From Lachnospira sp. (GTDB lineage: Bacteria; Bacillota; Clostridia; Lachnospirales; Lachnospiraceae): DNA of 42,282 nt. The notes below the pieces were generated by a model that saw nothing but the letters and a program-made list of their open reading frames with translations, made no database searches and was not told the DNA's origin. Positions 14,805-22,220 of the stretch are shown here, piece after piece (the stretch's first letter is position 1; each line of letters begins with the position of its first letter). The position numbers were made by a program, and so were the translations under genes. The DNA is taken from NCBI GenBank assembly GCA_028693195.1, contig JAQUVV010000003.1:1-42282 (forward strand), in the 5' to 3' direction.

Positions 14805-15373
14805 ATTTTCAGCAAACATTAGAAAGTTTAAAGGATACAGGCTTTAATCCCGTACCCAATCTGGTGAATATCGGAGTTCCTAATGCAAAAAATAATCTTT
14901 GGCGTGGTATAAGCTATTTCTGCAAACAACCTGTATGGTTGTCTGAATACGATCAAATAGTAGCATGGCTTACGTCAAATGATGGGCGAGGGTTATTCTG
15001 TTACGGAAACTGTGGACTTGGCAAAACGCTAATTTGTGGGAAAGTGATTCCTGTACTTCTCAATTACTATTGTCACAAGATAGTTTCATGTTATGACGCC
15101 CAGCAAATGAATGCTAATCTTGACACTGTTAAGTCAAGGCATATCATTTACATTGATGACATTGGTACAGAAAACCTATCAGTGAAGTATGGAGAGAAAA
15201 GACTGGCTTTCTCTGAAATAGTGGATGAAGCGGAGAAGAGAGGTAAATTGCTTATTGCTACAACAAATCTTTCTTTAAACGAAATTAGTGAGAAGTATGG
15301 AGAACGTACTATGGATAGACTTGTAGCCATAACTAAGCGAGTTAATTTCATCGGTAAAAGTCTTCGAAAATGA
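14792..15373 (+). CDS. dnaC: DnaC-like helicase loader (AAA+ ATPase)
   Basis: 193 residues. Walker A GNCGLGKT (~residues 73-80), Walker B IIYIDDIG, sensor-1 LLIATTN, and an arginine-finger region YGERTMDRL near the C-terminus; the order matches DnaC/DnaI loaders. It would load the host DnaB helicase at the phage origin. It overlaps the initiator gene by 13 bases and the following gene by ATGA. Confidence 0.88.
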   Translation: METINFQQTLESLKDTGFNPVPNLVNIGVPNAKNNLWRGISYFCKQPVWLSEYDQIVAWLTSNDGRGLFCYGNCGLGKTLICGKVIPVLLNYYCHKIVSCYDAQQMNANLDTVKSRHIIYIDDIGTENLSVKYGEKRLAFSEIVDEAEKRGKLLIATTNLSLNEISEKYGERTMDRLVAITKRVNFIGKSLRK

Positions 15374-15564
15374 GAGTTACTATTTATTGGGGAAGAGAAA
15401 CACAACCAATCATCCGAAAGAAAATAAGAGAGAGATTCAATATCTCGGACTACTTGTCTGTGAATGGTGAAACTCCAGCAGATATACGAGAGGAAGATCT
15501 TCCGCTACTGAGAGAAACAGAGAAAAGAGGGTTTATTCAAATAAGAAATAAGCCTGAGAAATAG
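15370..15564 (+). CDS. Small hypothetical protein
   Basis: 64 residues (MRVTIYWGRETQPIIRKKIR), basic N-terminal half and acidic C-terminal half. ATGA overlap with the loader gene suggests co-translation. Unknown role. Confidence 0.6.
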   Translation: MRVTIYWGRETQPIIRKKIRERFNISDYLSVNGETPADIREEDLPLLRETEKRGFIQIRNKPEK

Positions 15565-15611
15565 TTGAAGTAAACCTTAAAACCAGCCACAGTAAAACAG
15601 AATATAAATCT

Positions 15612-15627
15612 TATCCGGTAACGGATA
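15612..15627 (+). other. GNRA-type hairpin before 15647
   Basis: TATCCG and CGGATA form a perfect 6-bp stem closed by GTAA, which in RNA is a GNRA tetraloop. It lies 20 bases before the ATG of the next gene. Could protect the mRNA end or regulate translation. Confidence 0.45.
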
Positions 15628-15646
15628 GCATAAAAAGAAGATAGCT

Positions 15647-15919
15647 ATGAAAGCAGAAGAATTAATAACGAAGAATTTATTAGGTATGCAAAATCTACCT
15701 GATATGTTGAAACCGGACGGAACAGTTCAAAAAGTAGTGTTTAAAGAGATTGCATTAGCAGCCGTCAAAATGGCACGCATTGAAGCCACTGAGACAACAA
15801 TCGAAGAGTTTACTCGTTTTGTAGATACGTATTGCAGGGGAGCCGGCCATCGTGAAATCTCTAAAGACGCTGAATATTATATCAAGGCATTCAAAAAACA
15901 ATTAAAAGTGAAGCAATGA
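15647..15919 (+). CDS. Hypothetical protein
   Basis: 90 residues (MKAEELITKNLLGMQNLPDM). Mostly helical, no motif recognised. Last gene of the replication transcript before the accessory region. Confidence 0.6.
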   Translation: MKAEELITKNLLGMQNLPDMLKPDGTVQKVVFKEIALAAVKMARIEATETTIEEFTRFVDTYCRGAGHREISKDAEYYIKAFKKQLKVKQ

Positions 15920-15963
15920 AAGAGATTATTCAGAGATGGAAGTATATGTTGGCGATTGGATGA
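15916..15963 (+). CDS. Possible 15-residue ORF
   Basis: MKEIIQRWKYMLAIG, starting with ATGA overlap to the previous stop. It may be the truncated start of a longer membrane protein. Low confidence. Confidence 0.25.
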   Translation: MKEIIQRWKYMLAIG

Positions 15964-16065
15964 ATAAAAAAACGAAGTGAACTGCATGGTTATTGCTATG
16001 ATTTGTGCTAATTCAAAAAAAAACAGTAATTCTGGACGGTGTATAATAGTAAAAATTATAAAGAT

Positions 16066-16824
16066 ATGAAACGTTATTATTTTACAGAAGTTTTATTTTC
16101 TCTAGTGATACTAGGAATTACTATTTGCGGATGTGACAATAAATCAAAAAAAACATCCGACGTTGACATTGCAGGCAACATGGGAATGTATGTTGCCACA
16201 TTGCCTTGTGCTGACTGCCCTGGCATCTTTACCCACCTTACACTGAATGCCGACAGCACTGCTTATCTGACCACGTTGTATATGGATTCTGACAACACGT
16301 CTGAAACAATAGATGGTAGGTGGATCTTTACAGATAGCATCTTTACTGTTAAGGCATCAAACGGTGAAGTTACAATGTACAAACTGTTATCTGAAAATCA
16401 ACTGGTACAGGTAGGCGAAACTAAAGAAGTGAAGAAAGAGTATATTCTTACCAAAGAAGCTGAGATGTTAGCCGATAGTTTTGTAGGAACTTACAGTTTC
16501 GGTTCAGACGAAAAAGGTGCTTACAGGCAAACACTCAAGATTGCCAAAGTAGACGACAGGCATGTAGAAGTTGCTATCACTAAAACAGGCGGCAAAGCCA
16601 AAGGGTGTGAATTCAAGGCGCAAGGTTATATCGTAAACAACCAGATCGAGGTCAACCTAAAAGATGTGAACCCTGATATGAAATCAGTAATGACCATTTG
16701 CCCGCTTAACAGTGGGGATGGCCTGAATGTCTTTACTTCTAAGTTTGATGATCGTTACGATCTGATGTTTTTCTGTGGTGGCGGTGGTAGCTTGGCAGGA
16801 GACTATATTAAAGAGAACCACTAG
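16066..16824 (+). CDS. NlpE-like lipoprotein
   Basis: 252 residues from ATG 16066. Signal peptide with lipobox ICGC. The N-terminal domain has the NlpE signature LPCADCPGIFTHLTLNADST; a second beta domain follows (SFVGTYSFGSDEKGAYRQTL), ending with a glycine run GGGGS. NlpE proteins are outer-membrane lipoproteins that signal envelope or copper stress in Enterobacteria; Bacteroidetes relatives are mostly uncharacterised. It is isolated, with a strong terminator behind it, in the middle of a phage replication/accessory region, which is typical of a moron. Confidence 0.8.
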   Translation: MKRYYFTEVLFSLVILGITICGCDNKSKKTSDVDIAGNMGMYVATLPCADCPGIFTHLTLNADSTAYLTTLYMDSDNTSETIDGRWIFTDSIFTVKASNGEVTMYKLLSENQLVQVGETKEVKKEYILTKEAEMLADSFVGTYSFGSDEKGAYRQTLKIAKVDDRHVEVAITKTGGKAKGCEFKAQGYIVNNQIEVNLKDVNPDMKSVMTICPLNSGDGLNVFTSKFDDRYDLMFFCGGGGSLAGDYIKENH

Positions 16825-16879
16825 CTGAATTATCAGTTGTGATTTGCCTACAGCCGCTGGCTGGATAGGCTATAAAGGT

Positions 16880-16914
16880 AGAGTTCCTTACATACAATGA
16901 GGAACTCTTTTTGT
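16880..16914 (+). terminator. Terminator behind the NlpE-like gene
   Basis: Perfect 9-bp stem AGAGTTCCT (16880-16888)/AGGAACTCT (16900-16908) followed by T-rich sequence. A smaller CAGCC/GGCTG hairpin precedes it. Confidence 0.85.
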
Positions 16915-17053
16915 ATATAGGCGCTATCTGTTTTGCAATGGTGTGGGGTAGGGTATTGGTGAAAAGAATAATAGATTCAGGAGAGAGGATAGATATGTAA
17001 AATAAAAAGGGAACACCATCCGCACGACCAGATTAGTATTCCCATACACGATT

Positions 17054-17530
17054 ATGATACAAATATACTATTTATTTTTTATAAATCGTGCTATGGTGAA
17101 AGATTTTTCTACTATTTCGGAGCTAAAAACTATTCGTGAACAAAAGTCAAGACTTTCAGAACGTGAAAGTGAATTATCAATCCCTATATTGGAAGATTTA
17201 GGGCTTATCCCAGAACTTTATAAATGGTTTGCAGATATACTTGCAGGTATGGATTTCCCACCCAGTTTAGAGAGCGTTACGCAGCGAAAGAAGTTCTTAT
17301 TTATTATTCTCTTTCTATACTGCCCAAGTGTACTAGCAGGTGGTAGAATGCCCAACGGAGTGAGAAAGGCTTTAGAGGATGTTTTTTCTAATATTAGTCC
17401 AAGTCGAATATCGCACAATATCGAAGATGTTACCTTTTCATATCAAATATACAAGGACTTTCGTAAAGATGTTGACTATCTTTACACAGAAGTTATAAAT
17501 CGACTTAGAGTCAAAGAGCTAATCAAATGA
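17054..17530 (+). CDS. Conserved-looking hypothetical protein, possible late regulator
   Basis: 158 residues from ATG 17054, which has the CGATTATG context; ATG 17093 (MVKDFSTISE) is an alternative. Hydrophobic stretch FLFIILFLYCPSVLAGG in the middle and helical C-terminus (DFRKDVDYLYTEVINRLRVK). No motif identified. Its position before the inverted cassette and packaging genes is where a late transcription factor may sit; that is inference only. Confidence 0.6.
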   Translation: MIQIYYLFFINRAMVKDFSTISELKTIREQKSRLSERESELSIPILEDLGLIPELYKWFADILAGMDFPPSLESVTQRKKFLFIILFLYCPSVLAGGRMPNGVRKALEDVFSNISPSRISHNIEDVTFSYQIYKDFRKDVDYLYTEVINRLRVKELIK

Positions 17531-17581
17531 ACGTGCTACAATAGCACAACAATAAAGCCGGGAGAGGCTATTCGATTTATG

Positions 17582-18277
17582 TTATTCTTTATTTCTATTA
17601 ATAATAACATTCATAAGCCCTACAATTTCATTTACTTTTGCTCCATCTGCCTCAAGAGGGATTTTTAATATCGGTTCTGATAAGCTATTTATATTAATAA
17701 TAACAGTATAGTCATGTATAACTTTGTCATTCTCTTGTTTAACGCTGGTCTCTTTTCTCGCAGTAGCTCCACCTACAACAGCACCGACACCACCAGTTAA
17801 GACGCCTCCAATAATTGCACGCTTAGCCATATTGCCTGTGCTTGTTTTAGTTTCATAAGAAACACTGCCTTTTTCAATGCGTTGGTTATCGTTGAAACTG
17901 CAACTTAATACATCGCTCATTGGCAAATCTTTTCCTAAAAGCCAGATGCGATTTACTTTTCCAAAGACAATTATTTCTTTCTGAAGATTAAGTTCTTCAA
18001 AAATGATAGTTTTGTCTGGCTCCCCATATTTGGATATAAGATCGTTGCGAGAAGTGTTGTAAATAGAGATTTTAGCTTCTTTTTCAGCCATTTTCCTTAT
18101 AACTGCTTTTTCTCTTATCTGCTTTCTGTTTTCTTGTTTCTTTTGATTCTCATCGTATGCCCATATAAGAGCAATTCCAACGGCAACGAAAAATACTACT
18201 AAAATCCATCCTAATATAGTCCATCCTGACATGAAAGATATGATACATAGAAATATAAGAAAAAGAACCCATCCCAT
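17582..18277 (-). CDS. Membrane protein with glycine zipper
   Basis: 231 residues. Two N-terminal membrane segments (WVLFLIFLCIISFMSGW and LGWILVVFFVAVGIALIW), a charged coiled region (ENQKKQENRKQIREKAVIRK), and a C-terminal domain with a glycine-zipper stretch (IIGGVLTGGVGAVVGGATA) followed by HDYTVIININSLSEPI. Similar proteins recur in Bacteroides genomes without known function. With the XRE regulator upstream it forms an inverted two-gene cassette; possible roles are superinfection exclusion or toxin-like membrane action. Confidence 0.7.
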   Translation of the reverse strand: MGWVLFLIFLCIISFMSGWTILGWILVVFFVAVGIALIWAYDENQKKQENRKQIREKAVIRKMAEKEAKISIYNTSRNDLISKYGEPDKTIIFEELNLQKEIIVFGKVNRIWLLGKDLPMSDVLSCSFNDNQRIEKGSVSYETKTSTGNMAKRAIIGGVLTGGVGAVVGGATARKETSVKQENDKVIHDYTVIININSLSEPILKIPLEADGAKVNEIVGLMNVIINRNKE

Positions 18278-18373
18278 GATCGTATGTTTTTAAAGGTTAA
18301 ACGACACACAAATATATATACTATTTTAACCACTCAATTGTTTTTAAGCAATTTTTTAAGTCAGAACGTGATT

Positions 18374-18628
18374 TTATTCTCCTTTCTCTATTTTTATTTT
18401 CTTGCCACAATGAGGACACGTTATTGTGTCTGAATTTCTTTTGAATAGATCAGGAATTTCCACATCTAGAGCATCCGCTATATCAGCAAGTCTATCAATA
18501 CTAAACTTATTTCTTGCAATAGCCTGTGAAAATGAAACAGCCTGTATGCCGAGTCTGTCAGCAAGTTGAGCTTGTGTAACACCTTTCTCTTTACAAAGCT
18601 CTTTAATTCTTAATTCTGTATTTACCAT
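18374..18628 (-). CDS. XRE regulator with zinc-ribbon tail
   Basis: 84 residues. The XRE HTH (RIKELCKEKGVTQAQLADRL ... FSQAIARNKFSIDRLADIAD) is fused to a C-terminal CPHCGKKI zinc knuckle. It reads leftward against its neighbours and has its own promoter. Likely repressor of itself and of the divergent plus-strand gene at 18862, or control gene of the membrane protein downstream. Confidence 0.82.
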   Translation of the reverse strand: MVNTELRIKELCKEKGVTQAQLADRLGIQAVSFSQAIARNKFSIDRLADIADALDVEIPDLFKRNSDTITCPHCGKKIKIEKGE

Positions 18629-18645
18629 ACTCCATCTATTTTTTG

Positions 18646-18676
18646 CAAATATATATAATTTAGCTTATGTGCGAAA
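18646..18676 (-). promoter_or_regulatory. Promoter of the XRE gene
   Basis: On the minus strand TATATTTG (18653-18646) is a perfect -7 box; TTCG (18675-18672), 18 bases upstream, is a one-mismatch -33 box. The leader to ATG 18628 is very short. The divergent region 18655-18815 holds several related TTTAGC/GCTATA half-sites that may be XRE operators. Confidence 0.6.
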
Positions 18677-18806
18677 TAATGTATGATAAAACATTTATTT
18701 ATGCTATGTTTTTGTAGATGAGTGTGGATTTAGCGTTTGTGTTATGAAATAATCTAAAATATATCATTTGTGCTATATAAATTTATTATAGTTTAGTTTT
18801 TATGCT

Positions 18807-18814
18807 TATATTTG
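18807..18814 (+). promoter_or_regulatory. -7 box of the DUF3560 gene promoter
   Basis: TATATTTG matches TAnnTTTG, 47 bases before ATG 18862. The -33 region is not well matched. It is divergent from the XRE promoter. Confidence 0.5.
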
Positions 18815-18861
18815 TGGTGTCAAAATCAAACTAATTAATAGCTAATTAAACATATACTATT

Positions 18862-19503
18862 ATGAATACATACGTAAAATATGTGCCAAACGTGTTTTTG
18901 GCAAAGTGCGAAGAAAAGCATGAAAAGGGTGAAGTCATTGACGTAACAACAAAATACGGCAAAGAAAATGAGAGCATAGTCTTTAATCTCATGTTTGAGA
19001 AAGATGGTTTTTACTACTACTCAATAGTTCGTGCAGACGGTTTCAATGTACAAGAATGGGCAAAGCAACGAGCAGAGCGCAGACTTGAATGGGCAGCTTC
19101 AGCAGAAAGAAAAAGTGAAGAGTACTTTAATGCTTCAAACAAGCATGCTGATTTTCTTTCGTTGGGTGAACCTATTAAAATCGGGCACCATAGCGAAAGA
19201 CGTCACAGAAGGATCATAGAAGAGGCTCATAATAACATGGGTAAATGCGTAGAATTTAGTAACAAAGCAGAAAAATATGAGAGTAAAGCTGAATATTGGG
19301 CAAGAAGGGCTAACACAATAAACCTGTCTATGCCTGAAAGTATCGAATACTATGAGCATAAATTAGAGGTTGCAAAAGAACGGCATGAGGGGTTAAAATC
19401 AGGCAAATACCCACGTGAACACGCTTATTCTTTGACTTACGCTAAGAAAGGCGTAAACGAAGCTCAAAAGAACTTCGATCTAGCTAAGAAATTGTGGGCG
19501 TAA
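18862..19503 (+). CDS. DUF3560 protein
   Basis: 213 residues. The DUF3560 core spans ~70-155: AERKSEEYFNASNKHADFLS, GEPIKIGHHSERRHRR and SNKAEKYESKAEYWARRANT. The domain is rich in charged helices and conserved His/Arg residues and occurs in plasmids and phages, sometimes fused to defence or anti-restriction domains; biochemical function is not established. Divergent from the XRE regulator. Confidence 0.8.
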   Translation: MNTYVKYVPNVFLAKCEEKHEKGEVIDVTTKYGKENESIVFNLMFEKDGFYYYSIVRADGFNVQEWAKQRAERRLEWAASAERKSEEYFNASNKHADFLSLGEPIKIGHHSERRHRRIIEEAHNNMGKCVEFSNKAEKYESKAEYWARRANTINLSMPESIEYYEHKLEVAKERHEGLKSGKYPREHAYSLTYAKKGVNEAQKNFDLAKKLWA

Positions 19504-19517
19504 TGTAATAATAACAA

Positions 19518-19549
19518 TTCATGGCATATCAAAGTTGGTATGTCATGAA
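19518..19549 (+). repeat. Imperfect 13-bp inverted repeat
   Basis: TTCATGGCATATC and GGTATGTCATGAA pair with two mismatches around a 6-base loop, just after the DUF3560 stop. No T-run. A second small hairpin (about 19627-19643) lies directly before the tRNA. Both may process or terminate the transcript. Confidence 0.55.
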
Positions 19550-19644
19550 AATCATCTAAATAGCGAACAATTGGCAAAAGGTGCGCTATGCACGTTTTAA
19601 TAATTAGCCCTTGGGCTTGGTATGTAGTATCTTTGAGGTACTAT

Positions 19645-19717
19645 CGCGGGGTAGAGCAGTGGTCAGCTCGCTACTTTGACTTGGTAGAGGTCGGTGATTC
19701 GAATTCATCCCCCGCAA
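19645..19717 (+). tRNA. Initiator-like tRNA with anticodon GAC
   Basis: Complete 73-base cloverleaf. Acceptor CGCGGGG/CCCCGCA leaves C1 opposite A72 unpaired, with six GC pairs. The D stem GAGC/GCTC has A11:U24. The anticodon stem CTACT/GGTAG has loop TTGACTT (U33 present, anticodon GAC, valine codons GUC/GUU, unusual U37). The T arm is GGTGA-TTCGAAT-TCATC, discriminator A, followed by CTA. The C1xA72 mismatch and purine11:pyrimidine24 pair are hallmarks of bacterial initiator tRNA; the three G:C pairs of the initiator anticodon stem are missing. Possibly a converted copy of the host tRNA-fMet. Confidence 0.85.
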
Positions 19718-19747
19718 CTATTAAATTATAGACTAAATATCACGATT

Positions 19748-20113
19748 ATGGAAATATTGACCCTCTCAATAAAACAGAAGTTTTTTGATGAGATTTTAGC
19801 AGGCACCAAGAAGCAAGAGTTTAGAGAGATTAGGCCTAATTCTCAATCTAAATATTGTGAGCTTGATGAAGACGGCTATGTGAAAGAGATTGAAGGCGTT
19901 TTGCAACCTCGCAAATATGATGCTATTAAATTCTTAACAGGCGAATATAAGGGCAAAAGACCTTTTATTGTCGTAGAGGTCAAAGACGCTAAAATAGAAC
20001 TCTTTGAAGATGAGAATCATGAATTAGTAACCTATACCTATCAAGGTGAGCAGTATATAGCCGCTCAGGTGGTTTATGATCTAGGTGAGGTCTTAGAGAG
20101 ACATATAGATTGA
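19748..20113 (+). CDS. ASCH-domain protein
   Basis: 121 residues from ATG 19748 (CACGATTATG context). ASCH/PUA-like features: LTLSIKQKFFDEILAGTKKQ with following EFRE, YDAIKFLTGEYKGKRPFIVV and YIAAQVVYDLGEVLE. ASCH domains bind RNA and some hydrolyse N4-acetylcytidine. Being next to a tRNA gene makes RNA binding or tRNA-related action attractive, but this is inference. Confidence 0.78.
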   Translation: MEILTLSIKQKFFDEILAGTKKQEFREIRPNSQSKYCELDEDGYVKEIEGVLQPRKYDAIKFLTGEYKGKRPFIVVEVKDAKIELFEDENHELVTYTYQGEQYIAAQVVYDLGEVLERHID

Positions 20114-20139
20114 TTGTTTAATTAAAATTGATTTGCTGA

Positions 20140-20283
20140 GTTAGAATTAAAGTAGGTACAAGCGCAACGTCAAATAAAGGCGTTGTTGGTCGCAGAAGTT
20201 TTACTGGTGGTAACGGCCAGTTTATGAACCGTAGACAGAAATACGGTGAAGTTCGTAGGGGATTAGGTTTATCCGGAGGTTAG
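20140..20283 (+). CDS. Mini-ORF without a canonical start codon
   Basis: Open frame of 47 codons between an in-frame TGA (20137-20139) and TAG (20281-20283). It reads VRIKVGTSATSNKGVVGRRS then FTGGNGQFMNRRQKYGEVRR and GLGLSGG, a low-complexity but protein-like basic sequence that resembles a short protein recurrent in Bacteroides phages. The only ATG is at codon 29. Possible starts are GTT (20140, directly after the stop) or ATT (20146). It ends just before the next gene and fills an otherwise unexplained gap. Confidence 0.5.
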   Translation, partial: VRIKVGTSATSNKGVVGRRSFTGGNGQFMNRRQKYGEVRRGLGLSGG

Positions 20284-20288
20284 TGTCT

Positions 20289-20957
20289 ATGCTAATCGAG
20301 GATACATATCGCAGCATTGACCGAATTCGTGAAAAGACGAGTTCGGCTTTGCTGTTTTTATCTTTTGGTAAGGATAGTCTTGTTTTACTAGATCTCATCT
20401 ACCCGAAGTTTGACAGGATTGTATGTGTCTTCATGTATTTTGTCCCCGAACTGGGGCATATTGAACGCTGGATAAAGTGGACGAAAGCAAAGTACCCGAA
20501 AATAGAGCTCGTCCAAATACCGCATTGGAATTTAACCTACATACTTAAATCAGGCATGTACTGTGTTCCTAATCCCAAAGTAAAGCTATTGAAGCTTGCT
20601 GATGTAGTTAAATCCATGAAACTGAAATACGGTATTGATTATGTCTTTTTAGGTATGAAGAAAGCTGATTCCATGAATAGACGTTTGATGTTGAACAGAA
20701 TGGGTTTTCCGTATGAGAAAAACGGGATTGTTTACTCTCTGGCTGACTGGACGCAAAAGGATATTCTTGCTTATATGAAGCAAAAAGGACTACCTGAGCC
20801 TGTAAGGTATTCCAAGAATGCCAGTGGCGGGGTTGGCTTTAATCCCGAATGCTTTTTATGGTTAGAAAAGAACTACCCTGAAGATCTTGAGAAGATTTAC
20901 GGGGTATTTCCTATGAGTAGAAGAATATTATTTGAGCACTATAATGGAACTAAGTAA
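20289..20957 (+). CDS. PAPS-reductase-like PP-loop protein (IbrA-like)
   Basis: 222 residues from ATG 20289; a GTG at 20283 is an alternative. PP-loop SFGKDSLVLLDLI near residue 28 is the ATP-pyrophosphatase motif of PAPS reductase-family enzymes; later LGMKKADSMNRR and SLADWTQKDILAYM match the family. Phage versions are commonly paired with a ParB-like protein, as here and in IbrA/IbrB. No reductase C-terminal ECGLH-type motif is seen, so sulfate reduction is unlikely; nucleic-acid modification or regulation is possible. Confidence 0.8.
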   Translation: MLIEDTYRSIDRIREKTSSALLFLSFGKDSLVLLDLIYPKFDRIVCVFMYFVPELGHIERWIKWTKAKYPKIELVQIPHWNLTYILKSGMYCVPNPKVKLLKLADVVKSMKLKYGIDYVFLGMKKADSMNRRLMLNRMGFPYEKNGIVYSLADWTQKDILAYMKQKGLPEPVRYSKNASGGVGFNPECFLWLEKNYPEDLEKIYGVFPMSRRILFEHYNGTK

Positions 20958-21684
20958 GTATATAACATCGGAATCGGTAGAGCTTAAACGCTCTGTGATT
21001 CATCTAGCAGGGTATAATCCCCGTAAAATATCCGAAGAAGCGAAGAAAACGCTTAAACGAGGGATAAAGAAATTCGGGCTTGTAGGCGGTTTGGTCGTAA
21101 ACAAGCGTACAGGTATGACACTTGTATCGGGGCACCAGCGTTTATCCGTTATGGATGAGCTGAATAAGTATCCGGATAATGATTATCTAATTCGCGTTGA
21201 GCTTATTGATGTTGACGAAAAACGGGAAAAGGAACTAAACATCTTAACGAATAATCCAAATGCTATGGGCTCATGGGATTATGACGCTTTACGTGAGCTT
21301 ATTCCCGATATAGATTGGAAAGATGCCGGACTGACAGATGTAGATTTGAATCTCATCGGCTGTGACTTCTTACTCCAGACAGAAGAGGAAAGCTCACTCG
21401 CTGATGCACTAAGTGATATGATGGCACCTGTTACCGAACAGAAAGAAGCCGAGAAAGTTGCTAAGCAATTGGAAAAGGCGGAAAAGGTCGCTCACATGAA
21501 AGAAGTTAAAGAACAGGTAAAGCAGTCAGCACAAGAAAAAGCAAACGATATGGATGCCTATCTGATGTTATCCTTTTCTTCCTATGAGGAGAAAGCTGCT
21601 TTCTGTGAAAGGTTTGGATTTGACCCCAACGAGAAGTTTATAGTAGGTTCAGTATTTGATGAAATGATAGAAAGGATAGATTGA
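20944..21684 (+). CDS. ParB-like nuclease-domain protein (IbrB-like)
   Basis: 246 residues from ATG 20944, overlapping the previous gene by 14 bases. ParB/Srx-like motifs: LAGYNPRKISEEAKKTLKRG, GLVGGLVVNKRTG and LVSGHQRLSVMDEL. A long lysine/glutamate-rich helix (~165-210) and a small C-terminal domain follow. Directly upstream of the small terminase gene, a position frequent for ParB-like phage proteins; may bind DNA near the packaging site. Confidence 0.82.
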   Translation: MELSKYITSESVELKRSVIHLAGYNPRKISEEAKKTLKRGIKKFGLVGGLVVNKRTGMTLVSGHQRLSVMDELNKYPDNDYLIRVELIDVDEKREKELNILTNNPNAMGSWDYDALRELIPDIDWKDAGLTDVDLNLIGCDFLLQTEEESSLADALSDMMAPVTEQKEAEKVAKQLEKAEKVAHMKEVKEQVKQSAQEKANDMDAYLMLSFSSYEEKAAFCERFGFDPNEKFIVGSVFDEMIERID

Positions 21685-21686
21685 TT

Positions 21687-22220
21687 ATGGCAAGAAGTGA
21701 ATCTAAAGATACAGCAAAGAGCAATAAGGGAAGAAAACCCAAATTTGATTACACAGGAGAAGAGTTCCTTTCCTCTGTGGAATCATTTGCAAAGAAAGGA
21801 TTCACGGATAAAGAGATTGCTTATGCTTTGGGTATAGCTCCGCAAAGATTTTGTGAGAAGAAGAGTTTGCACCCGGAATTACGTGAAGTCTTAGCGCGCG
21901 GGCGGGCGACAATTAACGCAGCGGTAAGGGCAAAATTCCTTGCAATGGCTATTGGTGGTATTAAGACAAAGAGTGTTACTAAGCGTAAACTGAAAGATAT
22001 TAATGGGGATTATACGGGCGATGAAGAAATCCAGAGTGTAGAAAGTGAGCTGGCTCCAAGTCTTCAGGCTATGTCGGTCTGGTTATACCATCATGACGAA
22101 GAGTGGAGAAAGATTGAACGAAAGCAGGATGAAGATGCCAGCGATATTCCTACAGATATAAAGCAAGGCGTTGATATTGATTCTTGGATTAAGGAGCAGG
22201 TGAAAGGAGACGGAAAATGA
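21687..22220 (+). CDS. terS: Terminase small subunit
   Basis: 177 residues from ATG 21687 (MARSESKDTAKSNKGRKPKF). A helix-turn-helix region (GFTDKEIAYALGIAPQRFCE) and helical core, basic/acidic tail. It overlaps the large-subunit gene by ATGA. Role: recognition of packaging DNA. Confidence 0.82.
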   Translation: MARSESKDTAKSNKGRKPKFDYTGEEFLSSVESFAKKGFTDKEIAYALGIAPQRFCEKKSLHPELREVLARGRATINAAVRAKFLAMAIGGIKTKSVTKRKLKDINGDYTGDEEIQSVESELAPSLQAMSVWLYHHDEEWRKIERKQDEDASDIPTDIKQGVDIDSWIKEQVKGDGK

